DNA of 64,000 nt from assembly GCF_000155775.1 (NCBI RefSeq), contig NZ_DS989812.1, forward strand, positions 312,008 to 376,007, in the 5' to 3' direction. The position numbers were made by a program, and so were the translations under genes. Positions 46,669-55,699 of this stretch are shown one piece after another. The notes beneath the pieces were generated by a model that saw only the letters and a list, made by a program, of their open reading frames with translations, searched no databases and had not been told where the DNA came from. The DNA comes from Glaciecola sp. HTCC2999. Its GTDB lineage: Bacteria > Pseudomonadota > Gammaproteobacteria > Enterobacterales > Alteromonadaceae. Positions within the stretch are counted from its first letter, which is position 1. Every line of letters begins with the position of its first letter.

Positions 46669-48678
46669 ATGCTTCAATCACTATCACACCCCATCAAAAC
46701 GCTATTATTGACTACCTGTGTTGTTGCAGGATGTTCACCTGCGACATCATCGATAACGACTGATACCACACAACCACTGACTAAGCCTGCCAACATGACT
46801 GAAAATCACATGACGATGCCAGGCTCAAATGTTGAAGGATGGACTATGCATCATGGCAAAGGAGGCGGTAAGCCGGTGGTATATCAAGTATTTACTCGAT
46901 TATTTGGTAACACTAATGATACCAACATTCCATGGGGCACCATTGAACAAAATGGCGTGGGTAAATTTAATGATTTTACCGATGTGGCGTTACAAGGCAT
47001 TGCCGAATTAGGTGTGTCACATATCTGGTATACTGGTGTCCCACATCATGCTCTCGTCAATGATTATACTGATTTTGGTATCACTCTTGATGATCCTGAT
47101 GTCATTAAAGGACGTGCTGGCTCGCCTTACGCGATTAAAGATTATTATAACGTCAACCCGGATTTAGCAGTTGATCCGGCGAATCGTCTGGTTGAATTTG
47201 AAGCCTTAATAGCACGAACGCATGCCAATGGTATGAAAGTCATTATTGATATTGTTCCAAATCATGTGGCGCGGCAATATGAATCACTTTCACGGCCTGA
47301 AGGTATTGCAAATTTAGGTGAAAATGATGATACGAGTGTTGAATATGCGCGTGATAATAATTTTTACTATGTGCCTGGCCAAGCATTTGTGGTGCCCGAA
47401 CCAAAAGGAGGGTATCAACCACTAGGAGGCGAAAGTGCCCCGTTATTAGATGCAAAGTTTACCGAAATCCCCGCCAAATGGACTGGCAATGGCGCTCGTG
47501 CTCCACAACCAGATATCAATGACTGGTATGAAACGGTAAAGGTAAATTACGGAGTCAAACCTGACGGTACGTACGATTTTCCAACATTACCTAAAGGCTA
47601 TGATAAAAAAGGTGTTGCAGAGCATCATGCTTTTTGGCAAGACAAAAAATTACCTAATTCATGGTATCAATTCCACGATATTGTTCATTATTGGTTAGAA
47701 AAGGGCGTGGATGGATTTCGCTATGATATGGCTGAAATGGTTCCTAGTGAGTTTTGGTCGTTCTTAAACTCATCTATCAAAGTGAAATATCCCGATACGT
47801 TTTTACTTGCTGAAGTCTATAACCCAAGTTTATTCAGAGAATACTTACACATCGGCAAGATGGATTATCTTTACGATAAAGTGGACTTCTATGATTCGCT
47901 TAAAGCAGTCATGCAAGGTCATGGTGACACAGCTTCATTAGCAAGCGTTCAAAACAATGTAAGCGATGTTGATGCTCACATGTTACATTTCTTAGAAAAC
48001 CACGATGAGCAGCGAATTGCGAGTCCTGAGTTTGCCGGTGATATGCATAAAGGTAAACCAGCACTTGTCATTTCGGCATTGATTTCTAAGTCGCCAACGA
48101 TGTTATATTTTGGCCAAGATGTGGGCGAGGATGGTAGTGAAGAGACCGGGTTTGGTGATCCTTCACGTACGACTATTTTTGATTATGCGGGAGTGCCAGC
48201 TCATCAACGTTGGATGAACGAGGGTAAGTTTGATGGGGGAAGCTTATCTGCTGAAGAAAAAGCACTGCGCGAATATTATAAAATTGTCATGAATATTTCT
48301 GCTAATCATCCTGCGATGTTGGGCGAATATATGTCATTACATGAGAGTAATTTAACCGCAAAGGATTACGGTCGATTGCAGTTTTCTTTTGTTCGTCATG
48401 CGCATCATCAAGATCATGTAACAGGTAAAATAAAACATCGTGCTCTGTTAGTAGTGAATAATTTTGATAGTGAAAATTCACTCATATCAACCTTATCTTT
48501 ACCTGATACACTGGTGAATCAATGGGCGTTGTCACAATCAAGTTACCCTCTGCATGATCTTATTAATAAAGGACTCGGTGAGTTACGCGTAACGAAAAGC
48601 GGTGCTTATTTCGATGTTAATCTCGCCCCATTAGCATCAGTGGTATTTGAATTGACGTGGAGTGTTAATCATGAATAA
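46669..48678 (+). CDS. GH13 family alpha-amylase lipoprotein
   Basis: This alpha-glucan hydrolase has a lipoprotein signal with VVAGC, lipid-bearing Cys22. The GH13 catalytic regions are DIVPNH (194-199), GFRYDMAEM with nucleophile Asp353, LAEVYNP with acid/base Glu382, and FLENHDE with His445 and Asp446. A C-terminal beta domain follows (about 540-669). It probably faces the periplasm or cell surface and produces oligosaccharides for the downstream GH31 enzyme, whose start overlaps it by eight bases. Substrate is assumed to be starch- or glycogen-like. Confidence 0.93.
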   Translation: MLQSLSHPIKTLLLTTCVVAGCSPATSSITTDTTQPLTKPANMTENHMTMPGSNVEGWTMHHGKGGGKPVVYQVFTRLFGNTNDTNIPWGTIEQNGVGKFNDFTDVALQGIAELGVSHIWYTGVPHHALVNDYTDFGITLDDPDVIKGRAGSPYAIKDYYNVNPDLAVDPANRLVEFEALIARTHANGMKVIIDIVPNHVARQYESLSRPEGIANLGENDDTSVEYARDNNFYYVPGQAFVVPEPKGGYQPLGGESAPLLDAKFTEIPAKWTGNGARAPQPDINDWYETVKVNYGVKPDGTYDFPTLPKGYDKKGVAEHHAFWQDKKLPNSWYQFHDIVHYWLEKGVDGFRYDMAEMVPSEFWSFLNSSIKVKYPDTFLLAEVYNPSLFREYLHIGKMDYLYDKVDFYDSLKAVMQGHGDTASLASVQNNVSDVDAHMLHFLENHDEQRIASPEFAGDMHKGKPALVISALISKSPTMLYFGQDVGEDGSEETGFGDPSRTTIFDYAGVPAHQRWMNEGKFDGGSLSAEEKALREYYKIVMNISANHPAMLGEYMSLHESNLTAKDYGRLQFSFVRHAHHQDHVTGKIKHRALLVVNNFDSENSLISTLSLPDTLVNQWALSQSSYPLHDLINKGLGELRVTKSGAYFDVNLAPLASVVFELTWSVNHE

Positions 48679-51166
48679 ATGGATAATGAAGCAAATGCTA
48701 ATTACTGCCTGGTTGATTACAATTGGCTTACCTATATCGACTATTGTTCATGCAAAAACACCAGATGTCATCAGTAACATTGAACATCAAACCGGTTTGC
48801 TAACTTACATGTTATCTAATTCAGATTTTCACGCCACAAATAGTAATGATGTGAGTGTGACAATCAAAGCATTAACGGATGATAGTTTTGAGGTGTTTTA
48901 TCAACCAACAGGGATCCGTCAATTACCTTCTTTTGCCTTAGCGAAGCCTGGTGTATCTTCTGCCGTTTCTACTAATCTTAATCGCTCATCTATATCTGCT
49001 GACACGGTCCAATTTGTAACAAAAACGAGTGCTGTAATCGTTAATTTAAAAACGGGTAGCTTGTCATTTGGGCAATTAAATGATGAAGGTGAAACTGTGC
49101 CAGTAGTAGAAGAGGAAGTAGGGTTTTTCTTGACTAATACACTACGCGGTTTTCGCTTTAAGTTAGATGATGGCGAGCAACTATTGGGGGGAGGACAGCG
49201 AATTTTAGGTATGGATCGTCGCGGTCATCGTATGCCACTTTATAACCGAGCTCACTATGGCTACACCACAGAATCTAATCAAATGTATTATTCGATCCCT
49301 GCTGTGATATCGGATCAAGATTATGCCATTTTATTTGATAACTCAGCCAATGGATTTTTGGACATCGGTCATACTCGTGATGATGTTTTACAATTTGAGG
49401 CTACGGCAGGTCGCACCAGCTACATTGTGATATTAGGGAATGATATTGCTGATGTGACCCAAGAATTGACCACAGTGACCGGAAAACAACCTTTACCACC
49501 GCGCTGGGCATTAGGTAATTTTGCCTCACGCTTTGGTTATCGAACGCAGCAAGAAACGATTGATACAGTCAATTTATTTAAGACAGAGGATATTCCTCTC
49601 GATGCTGTCGTGTTGGATTTATATTGGTTTGGCAAAGATATTAAAGGTCATATGGGGAATTTAGCATGGGATCGTAATGCGTTTCCTCAGCCGGAACAAA
49701 TGATCAGCGATTTTATGGCGAAAGGTGTCAATACCATTGTAATTACTGAACCTTTTATTTTGTCTTCATCTAAACAATGGGATAGTGCGGTAGAAGCCGA
49801 ATCTTTAGCCAAAGATTTGGATGGGGGCCCGCGTCGTTTTGATTTTTATTTTGGTAATACCGGTCTTGTTGATGTCTTTAATAAGGATGCCCAAGCTTGG
49901 TTCAATCAATTTTATACCACACTCTTTGAACAAGGTGTCACCGGATGGTGGGGCGATCTCGGTGAGCCGGAAGTGCATCCTAGCGATAGCTTACATGAGT
50001 TTAACGGTATGACTGTCACGGGTGATGAAATTCATAATGCATATGGCCATCAGTGGGCCAAAATGGTGTATGAACATCAGCAAGTTTTAAATCCTAATAT
50101 GCGCCCCTTTGTCATGATGCGATCTGGATTTTTGGGCTCTCAACGTTATGGTCTTATTCCATGGACGGGAGATGTATCTCGATCTTGGGGTGGGTTACAG
50201 CCGCAAGTTGAACTAGCATTACAAATGTCAGTGATGGGGTTAGCGTATATCCATTCTGATGTTGGTGGATTTGCTGGCGGCGACACGTTTGATGCGGAGT
50301 TATATAAACGTTGGACGCAATTTGGCGCATTCTCCCCGGTATTCAGACCACACGCCCAAGAAAATATCCCACCAGAGTCCGTATTTCATACTCAAGATGT
50401 TAAAGATCTCGCGCGTGAGTATATTAAGTTACGTTATGCCTTGACCCCATATAATTATACATTAGCCATTGAAAATACGTTAACGGGGCTACCTTTAATG
50501 CGTCCAGTGAGTTATTTGGATGAGCAACAATTCACACAAAAAGATAGTTATCTGTGGGGAGATAGTTTTCTGGTGCATCCCGTGGTTGACGCAGGGGTAA
50601 CTCAAGTGAATATTGATGTACCAGCGGGTGTGTGGTTCGATTTCTTTTCTGGTGCCAAAATAGAAGGGGACAGGGTAGTCAGTGTGGATGCGCCCATTGA
50701 AAAACTACCCTTATTAGTCAATGCAGGCAGCTTTATTCCCATGGTAGCCCCATTTGGACATTTAAAGTCATACTCGAGTGCTAACTTAGATATCCATTTT
50801 TATTATGATCCAAGTGTATCGACAAGTCATTATCGACTCCTTGAAGATGATGGTGAAGCACCTGATTCAGTCACGACAGGACAATATCAAAGTATACATT
50901 TTAGCAGTGTTGCTACAGATGATACGCTGTCAAAACAAAGGGTCTTAGCGATCGATACTCAGGTACAAGGGTCTTATCAAGGCGCTCCTCGCTCTCGTGA
51001 AGTTAACTATATTATTCATAACGTGTCACAATTACCTTCAAGTATTAAGATCAACGGTAAAACCATTGACGAATTAGGTATCTTATTAGAGTACAATCAA
51101 GCGACAAAACAGTTATCTATACCGGTTAATTTAACAGAAGGGCTTGGAATAGTAATGAGTTGGTAG
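48671..51166 (+). CDS. Exported GH31 family alpha-glucosidase
   Basis: GH31 enzymes release glucose from alpha-glucans. The ATG at 48671, nine bases after GGAG, gives a signal peptide (1-28, ending in VHA) and an 831-residue protein; an upstream GTG at 48662 is less likely. Motifs include the catalytic-barrel entry at LPPRWALGNFASRFGYR, nucleophile Asp429 in WWGDLGEPE and acid/base Asp501 in PWTGDVSRSW, then YIHSDVGGFAGG. A C-terminal beta domain follows. It is translationally coupled to the GH13 gene. Confidence 0.93.
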   Translation: MNKWIMKQMLITAWLITIGLPISTIVHAKTPDVISNIEHQTGLLTYMLSNSDFHATNSNDVSVTIKALTDDSFEVFYQPTGIRQLPSFALAKPGVSSAVSTNLNRSSISADTVQFVTKTSAVIVNLKTGSLSFGQLNDEGETVPVVEEEVGFFLTNTLRGFRFKLDDGEQLLGGGQRILGMDRRGHRMPLYNRAHYGYTTESNQMYYSIPAVISDQDYAILFDNSANGFLDIGHTRDDVLQFEATAGRTSYIVILGNDIADVTQELTTVTGKQPLPPRWALGNFASRFGYRTQQETIDTVNLFKTEDIPLDAVVLDLYWFGKDIKGHMGNLAWDRNAFPQPEQMISDFMAKGVNTIVITEPFILSSSKQWDSAVEAESLAKDLDGGPRRFDFYFGNTGLVDVFNKDAQAWFNQFYTTLFEQGVTGWWGDLGEPEVHPSDSLHEFNGMTVTGDEIHNAYGHQWAKMVYEHQQVLNPNMRPFVMMRSGFLGSQRYGLIPWTGDVSRSWGGLQPQVELALQMSVMGLAYIHSDVGGFAGGDTFDAELYKRWTQFGAFSPVFRPHAQENIPPESVFHTQDVKDLAREYIKLRYALTPYNYTLAIENTLTGLPLMRPVSYLDEQQFTQKDSYLWGDSFLVHPVVDAGVTQVNIDVPAGVWFDFFSGAKIEGDRVVSVDAPIEKLPLLVNAGSFIPMVAPFGHLKSYSSANLDIHFYYDPSVSTSHYRLLEDDGEAPDSVTTGQYQSIHFSSVATDDTLSKQRVLAIDTQVQGSYQGAPRSREVNYIIHNVSQLPSSIKINGKTIDELGILLEYNQATKQLSIPVNLTEGLGIVMSW

Positions 51167-51353
51167 GTAAACATATAATATTTGTTTACAAACATTAAAG
51201 GTTTTGGTGAAAGTTTCCGATATAAAGTCAGTAAACATATAAAGAACGATACTTGCTTAAGCCGTTGTTTAAGAATTCAAGCGATGCAAAGCTAATTTTC
51301 CATTAAAGTATTGTCATTATATTCACTTTTTAAATCTAATAAGGGCACTCTAC

Positions 51354-53015
51354 ATGAGTCACTCGTCACGCAGTATTTTGGTGGTTGATGATGAAATTAA
51401 TATTTTAAAGTCAATGAGAAGACTCTTTAAGCATGCTGGTTATGATGTGTTTACTGCAGAGTCTGGTGAACAAGGTTTAGCCGTATTAGACAAAGAAGAT
51501 ATCCAGGTTATTTTATCTGACTTTAGAATGCCCAATATGGACGGTGCAGAATTTTTAGCTAAAGTTAAAGTGTCCCACCCTTATACCGTTAGTTTAATTT
51601 TAAGTGGTTATGCTGACTTCGACTCTGTCTTGTCGGTAATGAATTCCGGTAATGCGTTTAAATTTCTGACTAAGCCCTGGGAAAATAAGTTGCTCTTATC
51701 AGAAGTTGAAAATGCTTTTAAACATTACCGAGAAAAACTTCAATTAGCATCATCACTAGAACAATCACATTTATTTAATAACATAAACCAGCTTAATAGT
51801 ATTTTAGAAGGTTTACTTAGTCAAAATACGCCTTTTAGCATTGGTTATTTTGAATTATCAAATGCGCTTGATCTTAAACGTCAACATATCCTTATTCAGC
51901 CATTAACTCAGTTACTTTACGATTATCTAGATAGCCATTGGCATAATGATTTTTCGATACATATGTTGTCTGAAAATACGTTGGTGTTATTGACAGTTGG
52001 CAGTGATGAAAAGATTGCCTTTTCTCGATTAGTTGCGGATATTGCTCAAACTAATTGGCAAACACTCATAGAAAATAAAGTGGATGTCAGTGTTAGTTTT
52101 ATTGCGTCAGACGCGTTACTCGAATCGTCACAATTCATTCTTGACACCCTTAAAGAGGCCACTGTACTAATTAATGAATCTATTGGTTTTGCCCCCCTTG
52201 ACCAAGAATATTTGTTAAGTAAGCAACGTGAATTGATAATTAAATCAGATGTCATTCATGCTTTGAGAAAAAATCAATTTTATTTAGTTTATCAACCTAA
52301 AGTGACGCTAGCTTCAGGGTTAATAGAATCAGCTGAAGTACTGCTGCGTTGGGAGCATAAATCACTAGGTTGGTTATCACCCGGAGAGTTTATCGATATT
52401 GCTGAATCAGATGGTCAAATTATTGAAATAAGCGAATGGGTTATTGATAACGGACTTAAAGAGTTATCACGTTTAATTGCACTTTCAGACCAGGTACAAT
52501 CGTTGTCAATCAACATTTCCGCTAGTCAATTAATGAACTTTAATATTGTACAAACAATAGCAGCGGGATTAAAAAAATATCAAATTGATCCTAAAAAATT
52601 AGAAGTAGAAGTGACAGAAACGAGTTTAATGCAAAATTTAAACACGACCTCTGTGACGTTAAATGAACTGAAAAAAATAGGGGTGAATATTGCTATTGAT
52701 GACTTTGGTGTAGGGTATTCATCATTTGCTTATTTGACCAAGTTGCCAATTGATGTGTTAAAGCTAGATCGGATTTTGTTAGATGATATTGCAAGTAACT
52801 ATGATACGCAGGTGTTGATAGAGAATTTAGTAAAAACTTGTCATAACTTGAACATTAAAGTGGTAGCCGAAGGTATTGAAACGAAAGCCGCGTTAGAAAA
52901 AGTCAGCTTGACGTTATGCGATTATGTACAAGGCTTCTACTATAGTGAACCTGTGTCGATTAATGAAATCGAGCGATTATTCATTGAGCAACCATTCTTG
53001 CTTGAGCGTGACTAA
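51354..53015 (+). CDS. Response regulator with EAL domain (c-di-GMP phosphodiesterase)
   Basis: The N-terminal receiver domain (1-120) has Asp12/13, phosphoacceptor Asp56 in LSDFRMP and Lys107 in FLTKPW. The middle (about 160-290) looks like a degenerate GGDEF domain without the catalytic motif. The EAL domain (from about 300) reads EVL at residues 328-330 and retains the ligands seen in SINISASQ, EVTETSL, IAIDDFGVGYSSFAYL, KLDRI and AEGIET. It is probably an active phosphodiesterase. No histidine kinase is adjacent. It ends four bases into the sbcB 3' end. Confidence 0.93.
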   Translation: MSHSSRSILVVDDEINILKSMRRLFKHAGYDVFTAESGEQGLAVLDKEDIQVILSDFRMPNMDGAEFLAKVKVSHPYTVSLILSGYADFDSVLSVMNSGNAFKFLTKPWENKLLLSEVENAFKHYREKLQLASSLEQSHLFNNINQLNSILEGLLSQNTPFSIGYFELSNALDLKRQHILIQPLTQLLYDYLDSHWHNDFSIHMLSENTLVLLTVGSDEKIAFSRLVADIAQTNWQTLIENKVDVSVSFIASDALLESSQFILDTLKEATVLINESIGFAPLDQEYLLSKQRELIIKSDVIHALRKNQFYLVYQPKVTLASGLIESAEVLLRWEHKSLGWLSPGEFIDIAESDGQIIEISEWVIDNGLKELSRLIALSDQVQSLSINISASQLMNFNIVQTIAAGLKKYQIDPKKLEVEVTETSLMQNLNTTSVTLNELKKIGVNIAIDDFGVGYSSFAYLTKLPIDVLKLDRILLDDIASNYDTQVLIENLVKTCHNLNIKVVAEGIETKAALEKVSLTLCDYVQGFYYSEPVSINEIERLFIEQPFLLERD

Positions 53016-54478
53016 AAGCAAGGGTGCTCTTTTCCATACTTGGTTAATTCTTCTAATAAATATAATTGTGTCGAGCTTAAATTTTCAGTTGATTTAAGTT
53101 CTTCTATAATTTCAAAATAGCGCATGAGTGTCAGCTTTTGGGTATTGTTAGTCAGCCTCCGTTGACAATCAACATACCATTGAGATTGTAAATCAGTACT
53201 AAGGGTATCTAGGAAGTTTCTAGCTATAAAACGCTGAAAAAGTTCATCTATTCTTGGTGATGGTGTGTTGTTTTTTAAGTTCACTAATTCATTTGGTGAA
53301 GCCATGTGGACTTGCTGGCAAAATTGTTTTTCAGCATCATTCATAAACCCACCTGTATATAATGATGCTTCAACATCAGTAGCAGGTTTCTCTGCATCAT
53401 AAGTTTGACTATTTAATTGAGTCAACGTCATTATTAGATTGGCATAGGATTCTTGGTCCTGACAAATGTGTTTTAAATGTTCTACTTGTTGGTCAACCTT
53501 ATTTAAATCGATATTCAGTGCTTCGGAGCGTGACTGAGAGAGCGTTTTTATTGGTGCTAAAAAAGGACATTGATTATGCTTGATAACAATGGTCGCTATA
53601 TCAGGTGTTTCCTCATTGCGCTGTGCTTTAGGTAAAAATTGAATACGTTGAAGTGTATCTAAATCTTCATTAATGAGAGGGAAAATGTCTTTGGTTAAAT
53701 CAATACACACTGTGGCGTTTTTATTCACAGGATGAGGACACATAGGCATTATAATACTGACACATCCAAATTTGGCTGAACGATACGGATTAATGAAAAT
53801 GAGAGGCTGTCCATGGTGCTGCTCTAATATACGGATGACGGCTTGTTTACTTCTAAGTTGATAAGCATAGGCAAATAGTTTGGGTTGCTGTTGTTGGATG
53901 AGTTGAGCGATAGCAATAGTCGCGTGGACATCACTCAGTGCATCGTGCGCATTGGTATGAGATATGCCATTTTCTTGTGTCAGGCGCTCTAATTTAAAGC
54001 TCACTAATCCATTATCACCTAATGGCCATTTTATTCCTTCGGGCCGTAATGCATAGCATGCTCGGACGAGGTTAATTAAATCCCAGCGTGAATTTCCGTG
54101 TAGATATTCGCGTTGGTAGGGATCCATAAAATTACGAAAAAAACTGAAACGAGATACTTCATCATCAAATTTAATTGAGTTATAACCGACCACACAGGTG
54201 TTTGGTTGTATCATGGCCTGATGAATTTTTTGCATAAATGTATATTCATATTCGCCTTCAGCCAATGTCATCTGAGGGGTAATCCCGGTGACTAAGACTG
54301 CTTGTGGATGAGGAAGGTAATCGAGATGTATTTTAGCGGTAATATTAATAGGCTCATCACATTGCTGCAGATTTTCATCGGTTCGAATAGCCGCAAATTG
54401 GCATGGGTAATCGTGTTGTGGTGAAATTCCCCAAGTTTCATAATCATGAAATAGAAAACTTGCTGGTGGTTGAGACAT
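53012..54478 (-). CDS. sbcB: Exodeoxyribonuclease I (SbcB)
   Basis: SbcB digests single-stranded DNA 3'-5' and works in recombination and mismatch repair. The N-terminal DEDD exonuclease motif is FLFHDYETWGISPQHDYPCQ, with DDEVSRFSFFRNFMDPY and the HDALSDVHATIAIA final motif. The SH3-like and helical C-terminal domains follow. Length 488 is normal. AAGAGG precedes the ATG. It is convergent with the EAL gene (4-base overlap) and divergent from the isoaspartyl peptidase gene. Confidence 0.96.
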   Translation of the reverse strand: MSQPPASFLFHDYETWGISPQHDYPCQFAAIRTDENLQQCDEPINITAKIHLDYLPHPQAVLVTGITPQMTLAEGEYEYTFMQKIHQAMIQPNTCVVGYNSIKFDDEVSRFSFFRNFMDPYQREYLHGNSRWDLINLVRACYALRPEGIKWPLGDNGLVSFKLERLTQENGISHTNAHDALSDVHATIAIAQLIQQQQPKLFAYAYQLRSKQAVIRILEQHHGQPLIFINPYRSAKFGCVSIIMPMCPHPVNKNATVCIDLTKDIFPLINEDLDTLQRIQFLPKAQRNEETPDIATIVIKHNQCPFLAPIKTLSQSRSEALNIDLNKVDQQVEHLKHICQDQESYANLIMTLTQLNSQTYDAEKPATDVEASLYTGGFMNDAEKQFCQQVHMASPNELVNLKNNTPSPRIDELFQRFIARNFLDTLSTDLQSQWYVDCQRRLTNNTQKLTLMRYFEIIEELKSTENLSSTQLYLLEELTKYGKEHPCF

Positions 54479-54644
54479 ATCCTTACCTCTTGTAGCACTG
54501 CAGTGAACAGCACAGAAAGTAACATGTTCTTTTCAGTTTGGATAGAATAAGTAATTACATTAATATTTCAACTTGCTACTCTCACTTTTCCTTTGCATAC
54601 TTGATTTGAACAATATGCCCTGTTTAGTAAAACGAGAATATCGA

Positions 54645-55688
54645 ATGAAAATATTAAATAATCAATGCAAACACGCTTTTAAATTGTCTTTGATAATGTG
54701 CGGGGCACTATTGAGTGGTTCTGCTCAAGCATTCAATGTACAAGCACATACACAGCAACAACCTATTGCCATCGCTATTCATGGCGGTGCTGGCACTATC
54801 ACCAAAGCAAATTTATCTGAACAAAAAGCGGCTGAGTATCGGGCTAAACTTGCAGAAGCGTTGCAAGCTGGATATGCCTTGCTACAACAAGGGCAAGATG
54901 GTCAAGAAGCGGTTATTGCAGCGATTCAGATTATGGAAGATTCGCCCTTGTTTAATGCGGGCAAAGGAGCCGTTTATACCTATGCCGGCGAGCATGAATT
55001 AGATGCATCAATCATGCATGGCGCACAACGTAATGCTGGTGCTGTCGCAGGTGTAAAAACAATCGCCAGTCCAATCAAAGCGGCCCAGGCGGTCATGAAT
55101 CAGTCGGTGCATGTGATGCTCAGTGGAGAAGGTGCAGAGACCTTTGCCAAGGAACAAGGACTTGCCCAAGTCGATAACCAAACATTTAATACGGAACGTC
55201 GTTTAAAGGCGTTACAAAAAGCAAAACAGGCTATCGCTGACCGACAAACTAATTTGGTTAAGTTCCAAGACTACAAGTTTGGGACCGTAGGGGCAGTGGT
55301 ATTAGATCAATACGGTAACTTAGTCGCAGGTACCTCTACTGGAGGAATGACGGCGAAACGTTATGGTCGTATCGGCGACTCACCGGTAATTGGCTCAGGT
55401 ACATTTGCAGATAATGACAGCTGTGCAGTTTCATCCACTGGACATGGTGAATATTTCATTCGGTATCAGGTAGCTGCTGATATTTGTGCGCGGATGGCGT
55501 ATCAGGGAAAGACCTTAACTCAAGCAGCTGATGAAGTGGTTAATGGTGTCCTCGTCGAAGCACAAGGCTCTGGTGGTGTAATTGCGATGGATAGCTCAGG
55601 CAATATCGCAATGCCATTTAATACTGAAGGGATGTATCGCGGTAGTATCGATATTCATGGTAAAATCAGCATCAAGATTTACAAATAA
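54645..55688 (+). CDS. Exported isoaspartyl peptidase/L-asparaginase
   Basis: This is an Ntn-hydrolase of the T2 family that cleaves isoaspartyl dipeptides and asparagine. The ATG at 54645 gives a signal peptide (about 1-29, ending in SAQA) and 347 residues; an upstream ATG at 54573 would destroy the signal. AIAIHGGAGTI starts the mature fold. The autoproteolytic site is Gly213-Thr214 in KFGTVGAVVLD, Thr214 being the nucleophile, and GTSTGGMTAK follows. It is 11 bases upstream of hrpA. Confidence 0.93.
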   Translation: MKILNNQCKHAFKLSLIMCGALLSGSAQAFNVQAHTQQQPIAIAIHGGAGTITKANLSEQKAAEYRAKLAEALQAGYALLQQGQDGQEAVIAAIQIMEDSPLFNAGKGAVYTYAGEHELDASIMHGAQRNAGAVAGVKTIASPIKAAQAVMNQSVHVMLSGEGAETFAKEQGLAQVDNQTFNTERRLKALQKAKQAIADRQTNLVKFQDYKFGTVGAVVLDQYGNLVAGTSTGGMTAKRYGRIGDSPVIGSGTFADNDSCAVSSTGHGEYFIRYQVAADICARMAYQGKTLTQAADEVVNGVLVEAQGSGGVIAMDSSGNIAMPFNTEGMYRGSIDIHGKISIKIYK

Positions 55689-55699
55689 TTTATTATCAA

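Noticed and set aside
54573..54644. Upstream ATG for the isoaspartyl peptidase adding 24 residues
   Set aside because: It would bury a clear signal peptide; the ATG at 54645 gives a normal exported protein.
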